From the NCBI RefSeq assembly GCF_002356355.1, contig NZ_AP018052.1, positions 3,169,442-3,233,441 of the forward strand: a stretch of 64,000 nt of DNA. The letters run 5' to 3'. Both the position numbers and the translations under genes were made by a program. Under the pieces are notes generated by a model that worked only from the letters and a program-made list of their open reading frames with translations, searched no databases and was not told the origin of the DNA. Source of the stretch: Thiohalobacter thiocyanaticus (GTDB lineage: Bacteria > Pseudomonadota > Gammaproteobacteria > Thiohalobacterales > Thiohalobacteraceae). Position 1 is the stretch's first letter. Each line of letters begins with the position of its first letter. This document shows positions 17,600 through 27,798 of the stretch, piece by piece.

Positions 17600-18049
17600 A
17601 TGCGCCCGATGCTTCGTGTCACCACCGTCCTGTTCACCCTCGCCCTGCTGCTGACCGCACCTGCGCGGGCAGAGAATATCCAGGACTTCGGCGATTATGT
17701 GGTGCACTACAATGCCCTGACCACGGACATGATCCCGCCCATGGTGGCCCGGGAAAACGACATCACCCGCTCCAAGAACCGGGCCATGCTCAACGTGGTG
17801 GTGCTGAAGAAGGTACTGGGCGCCAGCGGCAAGCCGACCGCAGCCGAGGTCAGCGGCCGCGCTGTCGACCTGACCGGCAAGCAGAACACAATCGAGTTCC
17901 GCGAGGTGCGCGAGACCAACGCCATCTACTACATCGCGGAATTCGCCGTCAGCAACGAACAACGCCTGACCTTCGATATCACCGTCACCCCCGAAGGCGA
18001 AAAGGAAGCGCTCGACGTGCGTTTCCGCAAACAGTTCTTTACCGACTGA
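17600..18049 (+). CDS. DUF4426 domain periplasmic protein
   Basis: 149 residues from the ATG at 17600, which is preceded by AAGGAGG. A signal peptide covers about residues 1-24 (cleavage after PARA). The remainder matches the DUF4426 pattern, including FGDYVVHYNAL, YNALTTDMIPP and a terminal FRKQFFTD. The function is unknown. In gammaproteobacteria this gene sits in the yggS-proC-yggT-metX-metW neighbourhood. Here metX and metW are absent and the dynamin-like gene takes their place. A TATACT hexamer at 17560-17565 could be a -10 element for it. Confidence 0.85.
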   Translation: MRPMLRVTTVLFTLALLLTAPARAENIQDFGDYVVHYNALTTDMIPPMVARENDITRSKNRAMLNVVVLKKVLGASGKPTAAEVSGRAVDLTGKQNTIEFREVRETNAIYYIAEFAVSNEQRLTFDITVTPEGEKEALDVRFRKQFFTD

Positions 18050-18065
18050 ACATCTGTCCCCGCCC

Positions 18066-18100
18066 CGTCATTGCGCGGCGCATAGCGTCACGCAATGGCA
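18066..18100. repeat. Short inverted-repeat element between convergent genes (copy 5, reduced)
   Basis: CGTCATTGCG (18066-18075) and CGCAATGGCA (18091-18100) flank a GGCGCATAGCGTCA core. It looks like a reduced form of the larger elements at 8811, 20361, 23226 and 37924. It lies in the 59-base gap between the convergent DUF4426 and TauE/SafE genes, where it could act as a transcription end. Confidence 0.55.
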
Positions 18101-18108
18101 GGTGGCCC

Positions 18109-18801
18109 TCAGGCGAACTGCCACAGCGATCGCCCGATCATTACCACGCCGAAGACGATCACCGCCGCCCCGGCCAGCCGCCGCACCCATGGCTTGCGCA
18201 GCCACTGGCTCATGCGGGCGGCAACCACCCCCATCAGCAGCAGGTTGGGCAGGGTGCCCAGCCCGAAGCCCAGCATCAGCCACGCGCCCTGGGCGGCGCT
18301 GCCGGCCGACAGGCTCCAGATCAGCACGCTGTAGACCAGGCCACAGGGCAGCCAGCCCCAGATCAGCCCGAGCGCGAAGGCGTGTCCGGCGCTGCTCACC
18401 GGCAGCAGCCGCCGGCCCAGCGGCTCGATATGCCGCCACAGGCGCGCGCCCAGGCCCTCGACCCGGGCCAGCCCCAGCCACCAGCCGGCCAGATACAGGC
18501 CCATCAGGATCAGGAAAGCGCCGGCGAACAGCTGCAGCACGAGCTGCGCCTGACGCACATCCAGCAGATGCATGGCCAGGGCGCTGATGCCGCCCATGGC
18601 TGCACCGGCCACCGTATAGCTGAGGATGCGGCCGCCGTTGTAGGCCACCAGGTAGGGCAGCTGCGCCAGCGGACGCTGGCGGGTGGATTCCGGCAGACCG
18701 AAGCTCAGGGCCCCGACAATGCCGCCGCACATGCCGACACAGTGCACCCCGCCGAGCAGCCCGACCAGGAAGGCCGCCAGAAAATTCACCTCGCTCAGCA
18801 T
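18109..18801 (-). CDS. TauE/SafE family membrane protein with HCxGMCGG motif
   Basis: 230 residues with about six membrane helices. The N-terminal HCVGMCGGIVGAL (His20, Cys21, Cys25) and the central LIWGWLPCGLVYS motifs define the subgroup often labelled sulfite exporter TauE/SafE. It is related to the DsbD membrane domain and is commonly encoded next to ccoS in cbb3 oxidase clusters. A role in metal or thiol handling for oxidase assembly is plausible but unproved. A ccoS homologue is present far away at 54.3 kb. The start overlaps the xthA-like gene upstream by 7 bases, implying cotranscription. Confidence 0.85.
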   Translation of the reverse strand: MLSEVNFLAAFLVGLLGGVHCVGMCGGIVGALSFGLPESTRQRPLAQLPYLVAYNGGRILSYTVAGAAMGGISALAMHLLDVRQAQLVLQLFAGAFLILMGLYLAGWWLGLARVEGLGARLWRHIEPLGRRLLPVSSAGHAFALGLIWGWLPCGLVYSVLIWSLSAGSAAQGAWLMLGFGLGTLPNLLLMGVVAARMSQWLRKPWVRRLAGAAVIVFGVVMIGRSLWQFA

Positions 18802-19586
18802 CCCTGCCCGCCCGGCAGCGCCCAGTCATAGTCCATGATCAGGGGGGCATGGTCGGAGAAGCGCCTGGCCGTGTAGACCCGGGCGCGCTGCACCCGATCC
18901 TTCAGCCCGGGGGTGATCACCTGATAGTCGATGCGCCAGCCGACGTTCTTCTCCCAGGCCCGGCCACGGTTGGACCACCAGGTGTAGACCTCGGGCCGCG
19001 GCTCGACGACCCGGTGGCCGTCGACGAAACCGGCCTCGCCGAACAGGCGGTCCAGCCAGGCGCGTTCCTCCGGCAGAAATCCCGAGTTCTTCTGGTTGCT
19101 GCGCCAGTTCTTCAGATCGATCGGCTTGTGGGCCATGTTCCAGTCGCCGCAGATGATGTATTCGCGGCGGCGGCGACGCAGACTCCTGAGATAGGGCAGC
19201 AACCGGTCCAGCACCTCGAACTTGACCTGCTGGCGCGCCTCCGATGAGGTCCCGGACGGCAGGTACAGCGAGATGACGCTCAGGCGGCCGACCTGCACCT
19301 CGAGATAGCGGCCCTCGGCGTCGAATTCCGGCCAGTCCAGACCGATCTGCACCCGGTCCGGTTCGATCCGGCTGTAGATGGCCACGCCGCTGTAGCCCTT
19401 TTTTTCGGCATCGTGGTAGAAGCAGTGGAAGGGACGCGGACGGAAGCAGCGGTCGCCGAGCTGGTGCTCCTGGGCCCGGGTCTCCTGCAGGCAGACGAAA
19501 TCGGCCCGTTGGCGCGCCAGCCAGGGATACAGCCCCTTGCGCGCGGCGGCGCGGATGCCGTTGGCATTGAGGGAAATGACTCGCAA
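18795..19586 (-). CDS. Exodeoxyribonuclease III family protein
   Basis: 263 residues of the ExoIII/AP-endonuclease fold. The catalytic set appears complete: LNANGI (Asn), LQETR (Glu35), SLYLPSG (Tyr), GDWNM (Asp and Asn), GWRID (Asp) and the final FSDHAPL (Asp-His). It should act on abasic sites and 3' ends of DNA. It is divergent from pyrE, exactly where Pseudomonas encodes Crc, an ExoIII-like catabolite repression protein. From sequence alone this one looks like a true nuclease, but a Crc-like role cannot be excluded. Confidence 0.88.
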   Translation of the reverse strand: MRVISLNANGIRAAARKGLYPWLARQRADFVCLQETRAQEHQLGDRCFRPRPFHCFYHDAEKKGYSGVAIYSRIEPDRVQIGLDWPEFDAEGRYLEVQVGRLSVISLYLPSGTSSEARQQVKFEVLDRLLPYLRSLRRRRREYIICGDWNMAHKPIDLKNWRSNQKNSGFLPEERAWLDRLFGEAGFVDGHRVVEPRPEVYTWWSNRGRAWEKNVGWRIDYQVITPGLKDRVQRARVYTARRFSDHAPLIMDYDWALPGGQGC

Positions 19587-19667
19587 GGCTGGCCTCTGTT
19601 GTGCACGCTGCCGGTGGTGGCGTGTATGATACCGGACCTGTCCCCGAATTCAGCCCCGGATAACCCC

Positions 19668-20309
19668 ATGCACGACTATCAGCACGAGTTTCTGCGCTTC
19701 GCCATCGACAACCAGGTCCTCAGGTTCGGCGAATTCACCCTCAAATCCGGCCGCAGGAGCCCCTATTTCTTCAATGCCGGGCTGTTCAACACCGGCGCCC
19801 TGCTGGCCCGGCTGGGGCGTTTCTACGCCGAGGCCGCGGTCACGGCGGGGGTGGAGTTCGACGTGCTGTTCGGGCCGGCCTACAAGGGCATCCCGCTGGC
19901 CGCGGCCACCGCCATCGCCCTGGCCGATCAGCACGGCCAGGACCTGCCCTGGTGTTTCAACCGCAAGGAGGCCAAGGACCACGGCGAGGGCGGCAACCTG
20001 GTCGGCGCCCCGCTCGCGGGCCGGGTGCTGATCGTCGACGACGTCATCACCGCCGGCACCGCCGTGCGCGAGTCCTTCGACATCATCGCCGCCGCCGGCG
20101 CCACCCCGGCCGGCATTCTGATCTCGCTCGACCGTCAGGAACGCGGCCGCGGCGAGCGCTCGGCTATCCAGGAGATCGAGGCCGAATACGGCATCCCCGT
20201 GGTCAGCATCGTCGCCCTGGACCAACTCACCGACTTCCTGCGCGACCAGCCCGCGCTGCAGGAACACCTGCCCGCGGTGGAGGCCTACCGGGCGGAGTAC
20301 GGGGTCTGA
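19668..20309 (+). CDS. pyrE: Orotate phosphoribosyltransferase
   Basis: 213 residues from the ATG at 19668, matching the E. coli PyrE length. The PRPP-binding motif [13 protein letters not shown] is clear, and [14 protein letters not shown] and [10 protein letters not shown] are typical PyrE segments. It converts orotate and PRPP to OMP, the fifth pyrimidine step. With pyrB and pyrR it is one of the pyrimidine genes in the window, but is in a separate unit. It diverges from the ExoIII gene across an 81-base gap containing TATGAT (19625-19630), a possible -10 element. Confidence 0.95.
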   Translation: MHDYQHEFLRFAIDNQVLRFGEFTLKSGRRSPYFFNAGLFNTGALLARLGRFYAEAAVTAGVEFDVLFGPAYKGIPLAAATAIALADQHGQDLPWCFNRKEAKDHGEGGNLVGAPLAGRVLIVDDVITAGTAVRESFDIIAAAGATPAGILISLDRQERGRGERSAIQEIEAEYGIPVVSIVALDQLTDFLRDQPALQEHLPAVEAYRAEYGV

Positions 20310-20327
20310 GGCGAACAGCACTTACTT

Positions 20328-20352
20328 AAGCCAAAGCCAAAGCCAAAGCCAA
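20328..20352. repeat. Hexanucleotide tandem repeat, four units of AAGCCA
   Basis: Four consecutive AAGCCA units follow the pyrE stop by 18 bases. It is a simple tandem repeat of the type that varies by slippage. No coding or regulatory role is visible. Confidence 0.8.
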
Positions 20353-20360
20353 ATAACGCT

Positions 20361-20526
20361 CGTCATTGCCAGGAACGAAGTGAAGTGGCACAAGCGAGCT
20401 TGCGAGCGCAGAACGCCTTTATGCCCTTTGGGTACGCAGGGCGGCCCCGAAGGGGTGAGCGCAGCGAATAATCTCCAGCCGATTGATTCTGAAGTACGAG
20501 ATTGCCACGCTTTGCTCGCAATGACG
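20361..20526. repeat. Small inverted-repeat element (copy 2, about 166 bp)
   Basis: It begins CGTCATTGCC and ends CGCAATGACG. The right half (GAGCGCAGCGAATAATC, then TACGAGATTGCCACGC) aligns with the reverse complement of copy 1. It occupies the gap between convergent pyrE and the TSUP gene. Confidence 0.7.
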
Positions 20527-20578
20527 GCTAACTAAATGCCATTCGGCTCTGAGGCGGCTTTCGCGGCCCGGACCCCGC

Positions 20579-21340
20579 TTATCCTCCTTTCAGGATCAGC
20601 TGCAGCCCGACCAGGATGGTGATCACCTCGTAGACCCGCTTGATCCAGCGGTTGCCCTTGACGATGGACAGATGCGCGCCCAGGTAGCCGCCGATGAGCG
20701 AGCCCAGGATCAGGGCCGGCAGCCAGGCCCAGTGGATGGTGCTGAGCAGGCCCAGGGTCAGCGCGCCGGCACCGTTCCAGAACACCCCGACCAGCACCAG
20801 GGTCAGCGCCACCGCACGGCGGTAATCCAGTCCGAACCAGCCCACCAGCCACAGGGTGACGAACAGTCCGGTGCCCGAGGTGAGCGAGCCGTTGAGCACC
20901 CCGATCAGGAACAGGCCCAGACCGCCCAGCAGCGGGCCGCTGCCGCTGCGGTGGCGTGCTTCCAGCTGCAGGCCCAGTTGGGGGCGCAGCACGGAATACA
21001 GGCCGAGACCGATGGTGAGCAGACCGAGAGCGATTTCGGCCAGACGGTCCTCCACCCGCAGGATCAGGTTGGCGCCCACCAGCACGCCGGGCAGACCGGC
21101 CAGCAGCATGATCAGGGCGAAACGCGGCTCCAGCCCGCCCTCTCTCAAGTGCCTTATCGTGGCGCCGATACCAAGGGCAACACTGGCGACCTTGTGCGTG
21201 GCCAGCGCGATCGCGAACGGCAGCCCGAGAAAGATCAGCACGGGCAGCTGGATCAGGCCGGCGCCGCCGCCGGAAAATGCGGAAAACAGGTTCGCGATCA
21301 GGGCGATCACGAACAGGATGATCTGGTCAGCCAACTCCAC
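20579..21340 (-). CDS. TSUP (TauE/SafE) family anion permease
   Basis: 253 residues with about eight hydrophobic helices. The N-terminal FSAFSGGGAGLIQLPVLIFL and the C-terminal half GVLNGSLTSGTGLFVTLWLV give the paired repeat typical of TSUP transporters. These are thought to export sulfite, sulfonates or related organic anions across the inner membrane. The substrate cannot be read from sequence. It is a different subgroup from the HCxGMCGG protein at 18.1 kb. It stands alone, convergent with pyrE and divergent from the DUF4124 gene. Confidence 0.83.
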   Translation of the reverse strand: MELADQIILFVIALIANLFSAFSGGGAGLIQLPVLIFLGLPFAIALATHKVASVALGIGATIRHLREGGLEPRFALIMLLAGLPGVLVGANLILRVEDRLAEIALGLLTIGLGLYSVLRPQLGLQLEARHRSGSGPLLGGLGLFLIGVLNGSLTSGTGLFVTLWLVGWFGLDYRRAVALTLVLVGVFWNGAGALTLGLLSTIHWAWLPALILGSLIGGYLGAHLSIVKGNRWIKRVYEVITILVGLQLILKGG

Positions 21341-21476
21341 CGGGGCGCTCTTGAACCTGATTGCGGGCCGCGACGCGGGCGACTAGGATGAAGTCTGCTC
21401 CAATCGCGGCCCGAAGTGGGAACAACGGCCGTGTGCGGCCGCCAGCGCAAATTATCATACAAGGTAGTCGACGATC

Positions 21477-22157
21477 ATGCAGCGATTCACACCGACCCTC
21501 ACTGGCCGCTCCATCCCGGGATGGCTCCTGCTTGCCCTGATGCTCGCGCTGCTGCCGCTGCAGTCCGAATCCGCGCGTCTGTACAAGTGGGTCGATGAGC
21601 AGGGCAATGTGCACTACGGCGACAAGGTGCCGCCGGAGTACTCCAGGCAGGAGCGCAAGGTGCTCAACGACCAGGGCGTGCAGGTGGACACCCTGGAGGC
21701 GGCCAAGACGCCCGAGCAGATCGCCGAGGAACGCCGGCTGGAGGAAATCCGCCGCGAGGAGGAGCGCAAGGCCGCCAGGCAGCGCGCTCACGACCGCATG
21801 CTGCTGTCGACCTTCACCACCGAGGACGACATGATCATGACCCGGGACGGCAAGATCGCCGCCATCGACAGCGTGATCCGCATCACCCGGGGCCGGATCG
21901 ACAAGCTCGAACAGGAGATCGAGCAGGACACCCGCCGGGCGGCCAACCTGGAGCGCGCCGGCCGGGCCGTACCGAAGGACCTGGATGAACGCATTGCAGG
22001 CAACCGCGAGCGCATCCAGCGCTATGAAGACTTCATCGAATCCAAGCAGGCCGAACAGGAGGCTATCCGCCGCCAGTTCGAGGCCGACATCCGCCGCTTC
22101 CGCGAACTCAGGGCCATGCAGGACAAATCACCCGAGGAGGCGGTGAAGCGGCGGTGA
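21477..22157 (+). CDS. DUF4124 domain-containing exported protein
   Basis: 226 residues. A signal peptide of about 33 residues (ending QSESA) is followed by the DUF4124 core RLYKWVDEQGNVHYGDKVPP, then a long charged helical region (about residues 70-220) with strong coiled-coil character rich in Glu, Arg and Lys. DUF4124 proteins are periplasmic or envelope proteins of unknown function, common in gammaproteobacteria. It has its own upstream region with TATCAT near 21453 as a possible -10 element, and converges on argB. Confidence 0.83.
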   Translation: MQRFTPTLTGRSIPGWLLLALMLALLPLQSESARLYKWVDEQGNVHYGDKVPPEYSRQERKVLNDQGVQVDTLEAAKTPEQIAEERRLEEIRREEERKAARQRAHDRMLLSTFTTEDDMIMTRDGKIAAIDSVIRITRGRIDKLEQEIEQDTRRAANLERAGRAVPKDLDERIAGNRERIQRYEDFIESKQAEQEAIRRQFEADIRRFRELRAMQDKSPEEAVKRR

Positions 22158-22161
22158 AATA

Positions 22162-22280
22162 TAGCCACTAAATCCACGAAACCCACTAAAGGTGTCATTA
22201 TTGTCATTGCCAAGGCGCTACGCGCCGGACAATGAACAAGCAGGAATTTTCGTGGGTTCAGTGAATTTCGTGGCGCATTG
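22162..22280. repeat. Inverted repeat stretch between convergent DUF4124 gene and argB
   Basis: Outer arms resembling AAATCCACGAAACCCACTAA (22168-22190) and its partner TTTTCGTGGGTTCAGTGAA (about 22248-22266) enclose an inner stem at about 22202-22234 (CATTGCCAAGGCGC, then GCGCCGGACAATG). The whole could fold as a large hairpin and end transcription from both sides. Confidence 0.5.
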
Positions 22281-22282
22281 TA

Positions 22283-23360
<1,078 letters not shown>

Positions 23361-23377
23361 AGAAACAATCAAGCGGA

Positions 23378-25957
23378 TCAGAACGGCAGTTGCAGCCCCG
23401 GCTCGACCGCCAGCATGGCATTGCGGAACTGCTCCTGGATGCGCGACAGCGCCAGTTCATCATCGGCCTCGAAGCGCAGCACCAGGCAGGGCGTGGTATT
23501 GGAGGCGCGCACCAGCCCCCAGCCGTCGGCGAATTCCACCCGCAGGCCGTCAATGGTGTAGAGCTCGCCGTCGGGGAAGCCGGCATTGGCCTGCAGCTGT
23601 TCCATGAAGGCCGCCGGACGGCCTTCCTCCATGCACAGGTTCAACTCGGGCGTGCTGACACTCTGCGGCAGCACGGCGAACACCCCGCTGGTCTCGCGAT
23701 GGTCGTTGGCCAGCACCTCCAGCAGGCGGGCGCCGGTGTAGAGGGCGTCATCGAAGCCGTACCAACGCTCCTGGAAGAAGATGTGGCCGCTCATCTCGCC
23801 GGCGAGCAGGGCCCCGGTCTCCTTCATGCGCGCCTTGATCAGGGAGTGGCCGGTCTTCCACATCTCGGGCACACCGCCGAAATCACGGATGATCCTGCCC
23901 AGGTGCCGCGAGCACTTGACGTCATAGATGATCTCGCCGCCGGGGTTGCGGCTGAGCACGTCCATGCCCAGCAGCATCATCAGCCGGTCGGGCCAGATGA
24001 TGTTGCCGGCGGAATCGACCACGCCCAGGCGGTCGCCGTCGCCGTCGAAGGCCAGCCCCAGATCGGCCTGGTTGTCGCGCACCGCCTGGATCAGGGCCTC
24101 GAGGTTCTCGGGCCGGCTGGGATCGGGGTGATGATTGGGGAAGCTGCCGTCGACTTCGCAGTACAGCGGTATGACCTGGCAGCCGAGCGACTCGAACAGC
24201 GAGGGCGCGAATGCCCCCGCTGCGCCGTTGCCGCAGTCGACCACCACCTTGAGCGACTTGGCTAGCTGCACATCGGAACGGATGCGTTCCAGGTAGTCGC
24301 CGGCGACATCGACCGCCTCCAGGCCACCCCGCCCGCTGGCATAGTCCTGCTGTTCGACCCGCCGACGCAGGGCCTGGATGGCCTCGCCGGACAGGGTCTG
24401 GCCGGCGATGACCACCTTGAGGCCGTTATATTCGGACGGATTGTGACTGCCGGTGACGACCACACCGGAATTGCTGTCCAGGTAATGGGTGGCGAAGTAG
24501 ACCAGCGGCGAGATGGCCTGGCCGATATCCTTGACGTCGATGCCGGTGGCACGCAGGCCGCGGATCAGGGCCTCGGCCAGTTCCGGGCTGGAGTCGCGGC
24601 CGTCGCGGCCGACCACGATGCTGCTCTCGTCCTGGGTCAGGGCCTGGGAGCCGATGGCGCGGCCGAGTTCATGCACCACGTCGGGACTGAGCGTTTCACC
24701 GACGATGCCGCGGATATCGTAGGCGCGGAAGATGCTCGGGTCGGCATTGACCCGGCTGACCTTGAGCGGCGCGGCGCCCAGTGCGCTGTCATCGAGCACG
24801 GTCAGATCGGGCGGTGTTTCCTCCTCCAACTCGATCCCGCCCGTGGTCGGGGTGCTGCTGGCCATGGCTGCCGACATGCGCTCGATGCCGGCACTGCCGC
24901 GCAGGGCACCTGACTCGACGAGCGAGCGCAGCCCCTCGAGCAGGGGACCGCTCTCACGGGCATGCAGATCGTAATGGTTCTGCAGCCGCCCCTCACGGGC
25001 ATCACGCAGTGCGCCCAGCAGGGTCACCTGATCCTGTTGCAGGGCCCGAGCATAGAGCCGCAGCAGCAGATAGAACACCAGGATCAGCACCAGGGCGCCG
25101 GCGCCGCCCAGCATCAGTACGTTGTTCCAACTCGCGCCCGGATCCACGGGGGGCGCCCAGTAGGCGACCTTCAGCCGGCTGCCCGCCACCGGCAACTCCA
25201 CTGCGGGAGCGCCCTGCCGGAAGGCCTCCCGTCCCTGTTCGGCGATCACCAGGGGCTGGCCGCCGTTGACCTGCTGCTGCACCTCGCCATAGCCCTGACC
25301 CAGGTGCGCGCCCTCCAGCGCCTGATGCAGGGTCTGGACCGGGAAGCCGAGCATGAGATGGCCGACGATGCGGCGCCCGTCGTCGTCCAGCACCCGTCGC
25401 ACCAGGTTCAGGTGCTGCCCCGGCTTGTTGAACAGATGCACCTCGGCCGGCGGCGGCGTGTCGCGGGTCTCGGCCTGGCGCAGCAGGTCGAGCGCGGCAT
25501 AGCTGATGGGGGGATTGGCCTCCAGGTCAACCGCCTCGACGCCGGGCGGCAGCAGATTGACGCCGCTGGCCGCGGGAAACAGCTGGCGGATGCGCGCCGC
25601 CTGCTCCCGCAGCGCGGCCGCATCCCCGGACTGCAGGGCATGCCTGAGGGCCGGATCCTGCGTCAGCGCATCCATTTCGGCCCCGCGTCCGCCGACAAAG
25701 GCGGCCAGACGATCGGCGACATTGTCGGCCATCATGGCCACTTCCCGGTCCCGACTGGCCGCGATCTCCAGGTCGGCCATATGACGCACATAAGCACTGA
25801 TGCCAAGGATGATGACGGCACCGAGCAGGCCGGCAAACAGTCCCAGCCGCATCAGGCCGATCCGTCCGCCGCTGCGGCGCCGGCCGGCCTGCTTGTCACC
25901 ACCCCGTTTCTTTGCCGGCTTGTCGGACCCCTTGGCCCTGGACAGCTTGAATCCCAT
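23378..25957 (-). CDS. algC: Phosphomannomutase/phosphoglucomutase with N-terminal membrane sensor region
   Basis: 859 residues. The C-terminal about 460 residues are the alpha-D-phosphohexomutase: phosphoserine loop TGSHNP with Ser504, metal loop DGDGDRLG, and a late sugar-binding EGRPAAF region. It interconverts 1- and 6-phosphates of mannose and glucose for alginate, LPS or other exopolysaccharides. The N-terminal about 400 residues hold two membrane helices (about 35-57 and 285-307) around an extracytoplasmic domain, followed by a linker. Long AlgC versions of this kind occur in Pseudomonas and relatives. The extracellular domain could sense a ligand or simply tether the enzyme. It is adjacent to dut and coaBC, a conserved arrangement. 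Confidence 0.92.
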   Translation of the reverse strand: MGFKLSRAKGSDKPAKKRGGDKQAGRRRSGGRIGLMRLGLFAGLLGAVIILGISAYVRHMADLEIAASRDREVAMMADNVADRLAAFVGGRGAEMDALTQDPALRHALQSGDAAALREQAARIRQLFPAASGVNLLPPGVEAVDLEANPPISYAALDLLRQAETRDTPPPAEVHLFNKPGQHLNLVRRVLDDDGRRIVGHLMLGFPVQTLHQALEGAHLGQGYGEVQQQVNGGQPLVIAEQGREAFRQGAPAVELPVAGSRLKVAYWAPPVDPGASWNNVLMLGGAGALVLILVFYLLLRLYARALQQDQVTLLGALRDAREGRLQNHYDLHARESGPLLEGLRSLVESGALRGSAGIERMSAAMASSTPTTGGIELEEETPPDLTVLDDSALGAAPLKVSRVNADPSIFRAYDIRGIVGETLSPDVVHELGRAIGSQALTQDESSIVVGRDGRDSSPELAEALIRGLRATGIDVKDIGQAISPLVYFATHYLDSNSGVVVTGSHNPSEYNGLKVVIAGQTLSGEAIQALRRRVEQQDYASGRGGLEAVDVAGDYLERIRSDVQLAKSLKVVVDCGNGAAGAFAPSLFESLGCQVIPLYCEVDGSFPNHHPDPSRPENLEALIQAVRDNQADLGLAFDGDGDRLGVVDSAGNIIWPDRLMMLLGMDVLSRNPGGEIIYDVKCSRHLGRIIRDFGGVPEMWKTGHSLIKARMKETGALLAGEMSGHIFFQERWYGFDDALYTGARLLEVLANDHRETSGVFAVLPQSVSTPELNLCMEEGRPAAFMEQLQANAGFPDGELYTIDGLRVEFADGWGLVRASNTTPCLVLRFEADDELALSRIQEQFRNAMLAVEPGLQLPF

Positions 25958-25999
25958 TATCGGCCCAACCTCATATCAGCTTTCTGTGTACAGCAGCCG

Positions 26000-26458
26000 T
26001 TATTGCCGGCCCGTATGCCCGAAACCGCCGGCTCCGCGCACGCTTGCGTCGAACTCGCTGACCCGCTCGAATTCCGCCCTTACCACCGGCACGAACACCA
26101 TCTGCGCGATCCGATCCCCCGGCTCGATGGTAAAAGCGCCCTCCCCGCGGTTCCAGCAGGACACGAACACCTGCCCCTGGTAGTCCGAATCGATCAGTCC
26201 GACCAGGTTGCCCAGCACGATGCCGTGCTTGTGGCCCAGCCCGGAACGCGGCAGCAGCACGGCGGCCAGATCGGTCTGCTCCATATGGATGGCGATCCCG
26301 GTCGGGATCAGCACGGTCTCGCCCGGGGCGACGGTGAGGGCCGCGTCCACGCAGGCGCGCAGGTCCATGCCGGCCGCGCCGTCGGTGGCGTAATCGGGAA
26401 GGGGAAATTCATGTCCCAGACGTTCATCCAGAACCTTGAGCTGAACCTTTCTCTGCAT
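26000..26458 (-). CDS. dut: dUTP diphosphatase
   Basis: 152 residues from the ATG at 26458, the E. coli Dut length. An upstream in-frame ATG at 26518 would add 20 residues that lie within coaBC. The five trimeric dUTPase motifs are recognisable: [33 protein letters not shown] with the uracil pocket, RIAQMVF, and the C-terminal GGFGHTG arm. It hydrolyses dUTP to dUMP, keeping uracil out of DNA and feeding dTMP synthesis. It overlaps the end of coaBC by 35 bases, a close pairing conserved in gammaproteobacteria. Confidence 0.96.
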   Translation of the reverse strand: MQRKVQLKVLDERLGHEFPLPDYATDGAAGMDLRACVDAALTVAPGETVLIPTGIAIHMEQTDLAAVLLPRSGLGHKHGIVLGNLVGLIDSDYQGQVFVSCWNRGEGAFTIEPGDRIAQMVFVPVVRAEFERVSEFDASVRGAGGFGHTGRQ

Positions 26459-27680
26459 GAGTTGCCTTTGTTGTGTTATCGGACGAAGCGTCGTGAAACC
26501 GTTGCGCGACAATTGCAATCAATTCCCGTGCCAGCTGCGGCTTGGACTGGCGCGGCAGTGATTCGGAGCCCCCTTCCCAGTACAGGGTCAGGGCATTGTC
26601 CTCGGCGTCGAAGCCCAGCCCCGGGCCCACCAGGTTGGCGGCGATCAGATCCAGCGATTTCTGCATCCGTTTGGTGCGCGCATTGGCATCCAGATCACCG
26701 GTCTCGGCAGCAAAGCCGACGGTGAAGGGCCGCGGTTCACCCTGGGCCACTTCCGCCAGAATATCCGGATTGCGCACCAGATCCAGCGACAGGTTCGCAT
26801 CCCGCTTTTTCAGTTTCTGCGCCGCCGCCTGCGCCGGACGGTAGTCGGCCACGGCGGCGGCGCCGATGAAGATGTCGCAGCCGGGCAGCTGCGCCCGTAC
26901 CGCTGCGCGCATCTCCTCCGCGGTCTCCACCATCACCCGTTCGATGCCCGGCGGGCCGTCCAGTGCCACCGGCCCGCTGACCAGGGTCACCCGTGCACCC
27001 GCCTCGCGCGCCGCGGCGGCCACGGCATAGCCCATGCGGCCGGAACTGCGGTTGCTGACGTAACGCACCGGGTCGATGGCTTCGCGGGTCGGACCGGCCG
27101 TGACCAGCACCCGCAGCCCGGCCAGCCGGCCGGTCTCGAAACCGGCGGCCAGGTCGGCGATCAGGTCCTGCGGCTCCCGCATCCGGCCCGGGCCGGTCTC
27201 GCCGCAGGCCTGTTCACCGACCTCCGGCCCCAGCAGCCGGGCACCGCGCCCGGCGAGCAGACTGACATTGGCCCGGGTCGCCGGATGCGCCCACATGGCC
27301 TGGTTCATGGCCGGCGCCAGCAGCAGCGGCGCCCGGCTGGCCAGGCACAGGGTGGCGAGCAGGTCGTCGGCCCGCCCCTGGGCCAGCCGGGCCAGCAGGT
27401 CGGCGCTGGCCGGGGCCACCAGTACGGCATCGGCCCAGCGCGCCAGCTCGATGTGATCCATGCCGGCCTCGGCATGCGCGTCGAACAGTTCGCTGCGCAC
27501 CGGCTGCCCCGACAGGGCCTGCAGGGTCAGCGGCGTGATGAAGCGTTGAGCGCCGGCGGTCATCACCACCCGCACCTCGGCCCCGGCCGCGCGCAGGCCG
27601 CGCACCAGTTCGGCGCTCTTGTAGGCGGCGATGCCGCCGCTCACCCCGAGCAGGATGCGTTTTCCGATAAGGGATTGCAT
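26424..27680 (-). CDS. coaBC: Bifunctional phosphopantothenoylcysteine decarboxylase / phosphopantothenate--cysteine ligase
   Basis: 418 residues from the ATG at 27680, which gives the canonical [20 protein letters not shown] start. The longer open frame upstream is non-homologous and antisense to radC. The CoaC half holds the flavin motifs [10 protein letters not shown], the [10 protein letters not shown] histidine and [19 protein letters not shown]. The CoaB half holds [21 protein letters not shown] and GMGYA-type CTP-binding residues. It carries out two consecutive steps of coenzyme A synthesis. It is divergent from radC and overlaps dut by 35 bases. CoaD, a later step of the same pathway, is at 43.6-44.1 kb. 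Confidence 0.96.
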   Translation of the reverse strand: MQSLIGKRILLGVSGGIAAYKSAELVRGLRAAGAEVRVVMTAGAQRFITPLTLQALSGQPVRSELFDAHAEAGMDHIELARWADAVLVAPASADLLARLAQGRADDLLATLCLASRAPLLLAPAMNQAMWAHPATRANVSLLAGRGARLLGPEVGEQACGETGPGRMREPQDLIADLAAGFETGRLAGLRVLVTAGPTREAIDPVRYVSNRSSGRMGYAVAAAAREAGARVTLVSGPVALDGPPGIERVMVETAEEMRAAVRAQLPGCDIFIGAAAVADYRPAQAAAQKLKKRDANLSLDLVRNPDILAEVAQGEPRPFTVGFAAETGDLDANARTKRMQKSLDLIAANLVGPGLGFDAEDNALTLYWEGGSESLPRQSKPQLARELIAIVAQRFHDASSDNTTKATHAEKGSAQGSG

Positions 27681-27798
27681 GACGGGAAGTTTATCAGAGG
27701 TTGCGCCATTCACCCACGCGCCGGGGCCAGGCCGCTGGTCCCGGCCCATGCCCCCGGCTATGATACGCCCGTTGAGACTGTCGACACGGAGGTTGACC

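Noticed and set aside
20328..20352. Short tandem repeat as phase-variation switch of pyrE
   Set aside because: The repeats lie after the pyrE stop and before no start codon, so they cannot shift a frame.
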